Below are positions 62,228 through 64,000 of a DNA stretch of 64,000 nt, one piece after another. A program made the translations under genes and the position numbers. Origin of the DNA: Thermaurantimonas aggregans (GTDB lineage: Bacteria; Bacteroidota; Bacteroidia; Flavobacteriales; Schleiferiaceae); assembly GCF_003851885.1 (NCBI RefSeq), contig NZ_BHZE01000006.1, forward strand, positions 1-64,000, given 5' to 3'. Positions within the stretch are counted from its first letter, which is position 1; each line of letters begins with the position of its first letter. The notes beneath the pieces are model-generated. The model saw nothing but the letters and a program-made list of their open reading frames with translations, was not told the origin of the DNA and ran no database searches.

Positions 62228-64000
62228 CTATTGTTCATTAAATTGATATTTTTTTCTTATTGAAGGTTCTTCATTTTGAAAATCATTTGCACCAAGAAGT
62301 TTCCAAAGTGGTTCTAATGCTTTCTTACGATTGGAATAATATTCTCCGCCTCTAACTCTGAAAAACTGCCAGCCGCATCTTTCCAAAACTCTCTGTCTCA
62401 TTAAATCATTTGTGAACTGCTCTGCACCATGATATTTATCTCCGTCACATTCTATTGCTATTTTTTTTCCGTTTGATAAGAGTACAACTAAATCAATCCT
62501 GTATCTTCCCTTTGCAACTTCATATTGAGGAATCACTCTGTAATTATTTGCAACAATATCGTTATAAACATCAACTTCAAACCAACTTTCAAATGGTTCG
62601 GGTTGCGTTCCCAATGTTCTTTTAATGATTTTTTGCGGTGGGATTGGTTGCGGCTTGTAATTAAGGAAATAGTCAAGCAACTTGTAACGTAAATCATTTG
62701 TATTGCTCAAATCTTCTAATAAAACTGAATGGAACAGCCAAACTTGTTCTTTTGCTCTGCTGACCGCAACATTAAATCTTCTTTCATCTTCGGGTTTTAT
62801 CAATACTGCCCTGTTGTGTTTATTTGCGGTTACTAAACTTAAAAACATGATGTCTCTTTCATCACCTTGAAAACTTGCAGAATTTCCGCAAACTATGCCA
62901 CGATTCTTAAATTCAACTTCCCCGATTTTCTTAATAATCAAATTTTCAATTATGGTTGCTTGTTTGTTGCCTTGTAAAACAATAACTCCAAAAGATTTTC
63001 TTTTATAGTTATCATCCTTAATGAGTTCAGCAATTTTATTTGCAATTGCCTCTGCTTCAACTTTGTTTGTTATATTCTGATATGTTCCTTCAACATAGCC
63101 ACCCTGACAATACACTGCTTTAAGTGGTTCTAATCTGTTTTCAGAATATTGTTTCATTGGATAAAGACTTATTCCTTCTGGTTCATAAAAATGTTTATTG
63201 CAGAACTCAATTATTTCAGGCATACATCTGAAATGCTCACGTAATACTATCATTCCATTACAAAACCTTTTAGCATGATCAAAGAAGCTAAATTCTGTTC
63301 CGTAGTAATTTGCAAAAGGAATATTTTGTAAGTGCCTTTTAATATGCGGTGTCATCGTATTTGCATCCACACCCACATATTCGGGAGAAGTTTGTTTGTC
63401 ATCTCCAACAATGATTATATTCTTTGAAATATAAAGAAGGAATATAGCATCTGCACCAAGTTGACTCGCCTCATCAATAATTACATAGTCATACATTCCC
63501 TGCTCAGGATTAATTGTTTCAGCAACTTTGTAAAGTGGCATAATCCAACATGGAACAGAATCTTTGCACTTCTCCATTTGATGCTGTGCCTCCTTCCGAA
63601 ATTTTAACGCCCTTTTTCCTGTTCCTGTTTTTCCAATTTTCTTTATTGCTTGCACCCAAGCTTGTAAATGCTGGCGTAAAAGGAAGTTCTTGTTAAGCCT
63701 GTCTAATACACTTAACCAAGCTTTCTTTGAAGCGATTGTTGAAATTAATTTTTCTTCCTCCCTCTCAAGGTTTAATAACTCTACAGATAGAATTGATTCA
63801 TAATCTTCATCTAACAATTTTTTAATTTCAGCATGAGCATGTTTAAAATAAATGGCATTTTCAAGTTGTCCGATATTTGCAAAATCAAATGAGTTTTCTA
63901 AAATCTCTCTTACAAGAATCGGAAAATGTCTGAATAGGTTTTTTTGAAGATTCTTATAGCTCATGTATTTTTCTTTCTCTAAGTTTAATGTATCAATTTG
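62228..64000 (-). CDS. SF1 helicase with C-terminal VSR/DUF559-like nuclease domain, partial at window edge
   Basis: The frame is open to the window edge, so the N-terminus, including Walker A, lies outside. From the ATG at 63964 it shows Walker B IIDEASQLGADA (about 160), motif III IIVGDDKQTSPE, motif V-like SFQGDERDIMFLSL and motif VI RRFNVAVSRAKEQVWLF, typical of DnaB-unrelated SF1 (Dna2/UPF1-like, AAA_12) helicases. The last 120 residues form a restriction-like nuclease (YRIDLVVLLSNGKKIAIECDG, then QRVLERCGWQFFRVRGGEY), as in DUF559/VSR modules. Such proteins occur in defence islands. The frame ends at a TAG (62228-62230) and continues in frame beyond. Confidence 0.85.
   Translation of the reverse strand, partial: QIDTLNLEKEKYMSYKNLQKNLFRHFPILVREILENSFDFANIGQLENAIYFKHAHAEIKKLLDEDYESILSVELLNLEREEEKLISTIASKKAWLSVLDRLNKNFLLRQHLQAWVQAIKKIGKTGTGKRALKFRKEAQHQMEKCKDSVPCWIMPLYKVAETINPEQGMYDYVIIDEASQLGADAIFLLYISKNIIIVGDDKQTSPEYVGVDANTMTPHIKRHLQNIPFANYYGTEFSFFDHAKRFCNGMIVLREHFRCMPEIIEFCNKHFYEPEGISLYPMKQYSENRLEPLKAVYCQGGYVEGTYQNITNKVEAEAIANKIAELIKDDNYKRKSFGVIVLQGNKQATIIENLIIKKIGEVEFKNRGIVCGNSASFQGDERDIMFLSLVTANKHNRAVLIKPEDERRFNVAVSRAKEQVWLFHSVLLEDLSNTNDLRYKLLDYFLNYKPQPIPPQKIIKRTLGTQPEPFESWFEVDVYNDIVANNYRVIPQYEVAKGRYRIDLVVLLSNGKKIAIECDGDKYHGAEQFTNDLMRQRVLERCGWQFFRVRGGEYYSNRKKALEPLWKLLGANDFQNEEPSIRKKYQFNEQ

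Overview
The window looks like a chromosome segment of a member of the Bacteroidota. The evidence is the AT-rich sequence, several upstream sites matching the Bacteroidota -7 promoter box TAnnTTTG, and the gene families present (fused isobutyryl-CoA mutase IcmF, a membrane-anchored Smr-like neighbour, BY-kinase/Wza-type export genes). I cannot place it below phylum from sequence alone.

About 48 kb (149-48846) is one surface-polysaccharide locus of 48 genes, all on the minus strand, usually overlapping or separated by a few bases. A strong promoter match (48945-48975) and a structured leader (48839-48900) lie at its 5' end, and a textbook intrinsic terminator (94-124) closes it behind the tyrosine kinase. 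From 5' to 3' it contains: a small unknown gene, an initiating sugar transferase, a winged-helix/nucleotidyltransferase protein and UDP-sugar dehydrogenase/epimerases (44-48.6 kb); a Wzm/Wzt ABC exporter (41.9-44 kb); an unusual acyl module of aminotransferase, acyltransferase, acyl carrier protein, AMP-ligase and reductase (38-42 kb); Kdo synthesis genes kdsA and kpsF (35.3-37 kb); a glycosyltransferase block with an O-antigen-ligase-like protein (27-34 kb); a decayed IS1380-family element (25.3-26.8 kb); and a second, very AT-rich Wzx/Wzy-type block (3.5-25 kb). The last block has its own PglC-type initiating transferase, flippase, polymerase, a UDP-L-FucNAc pathway (fnlA/B/C), a sugar-amidation trio (WbuX/HisH/HisF-like) and WlbA/WlbB enzymes for a 2,3-diamino uronic acid. 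The Wza-like lipoprotein and a BY-kinase with a tail of 18 Gly-Tyr repeats end the locus.

Thus two assembly logics (Wzx/Wzy and ABC transporter) and two phosphoglycosyl transferases sit in a single co-oriented locus. The decayed insertion sequence lies near the join, which suggests the locus was built by merging modules.

From 49 to 59 kb the sequence is ordinary, more GC-rich core genome: icmF, divergent oxyR, a DUF7935-like membrane protein, an Smr-domain protein, a CPA2 cation/proton antiporter, an unknown acidic protein, a PaaI-type thioesterase, aat (leucyl/phenylalanyl-tRNA-protein transferase) and an alkyltransferase-like protein lacking the acceptor cysteine. From 59.2 kb onward it is accessory again: a lone SDR gene sits between two related attC-like palindromic elements. 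The window ends inside a large SF1 helicase-nuclease whose frame is broken by a single TAG and then continues for 235 codons into a GyrA-C-terminal-like segment.
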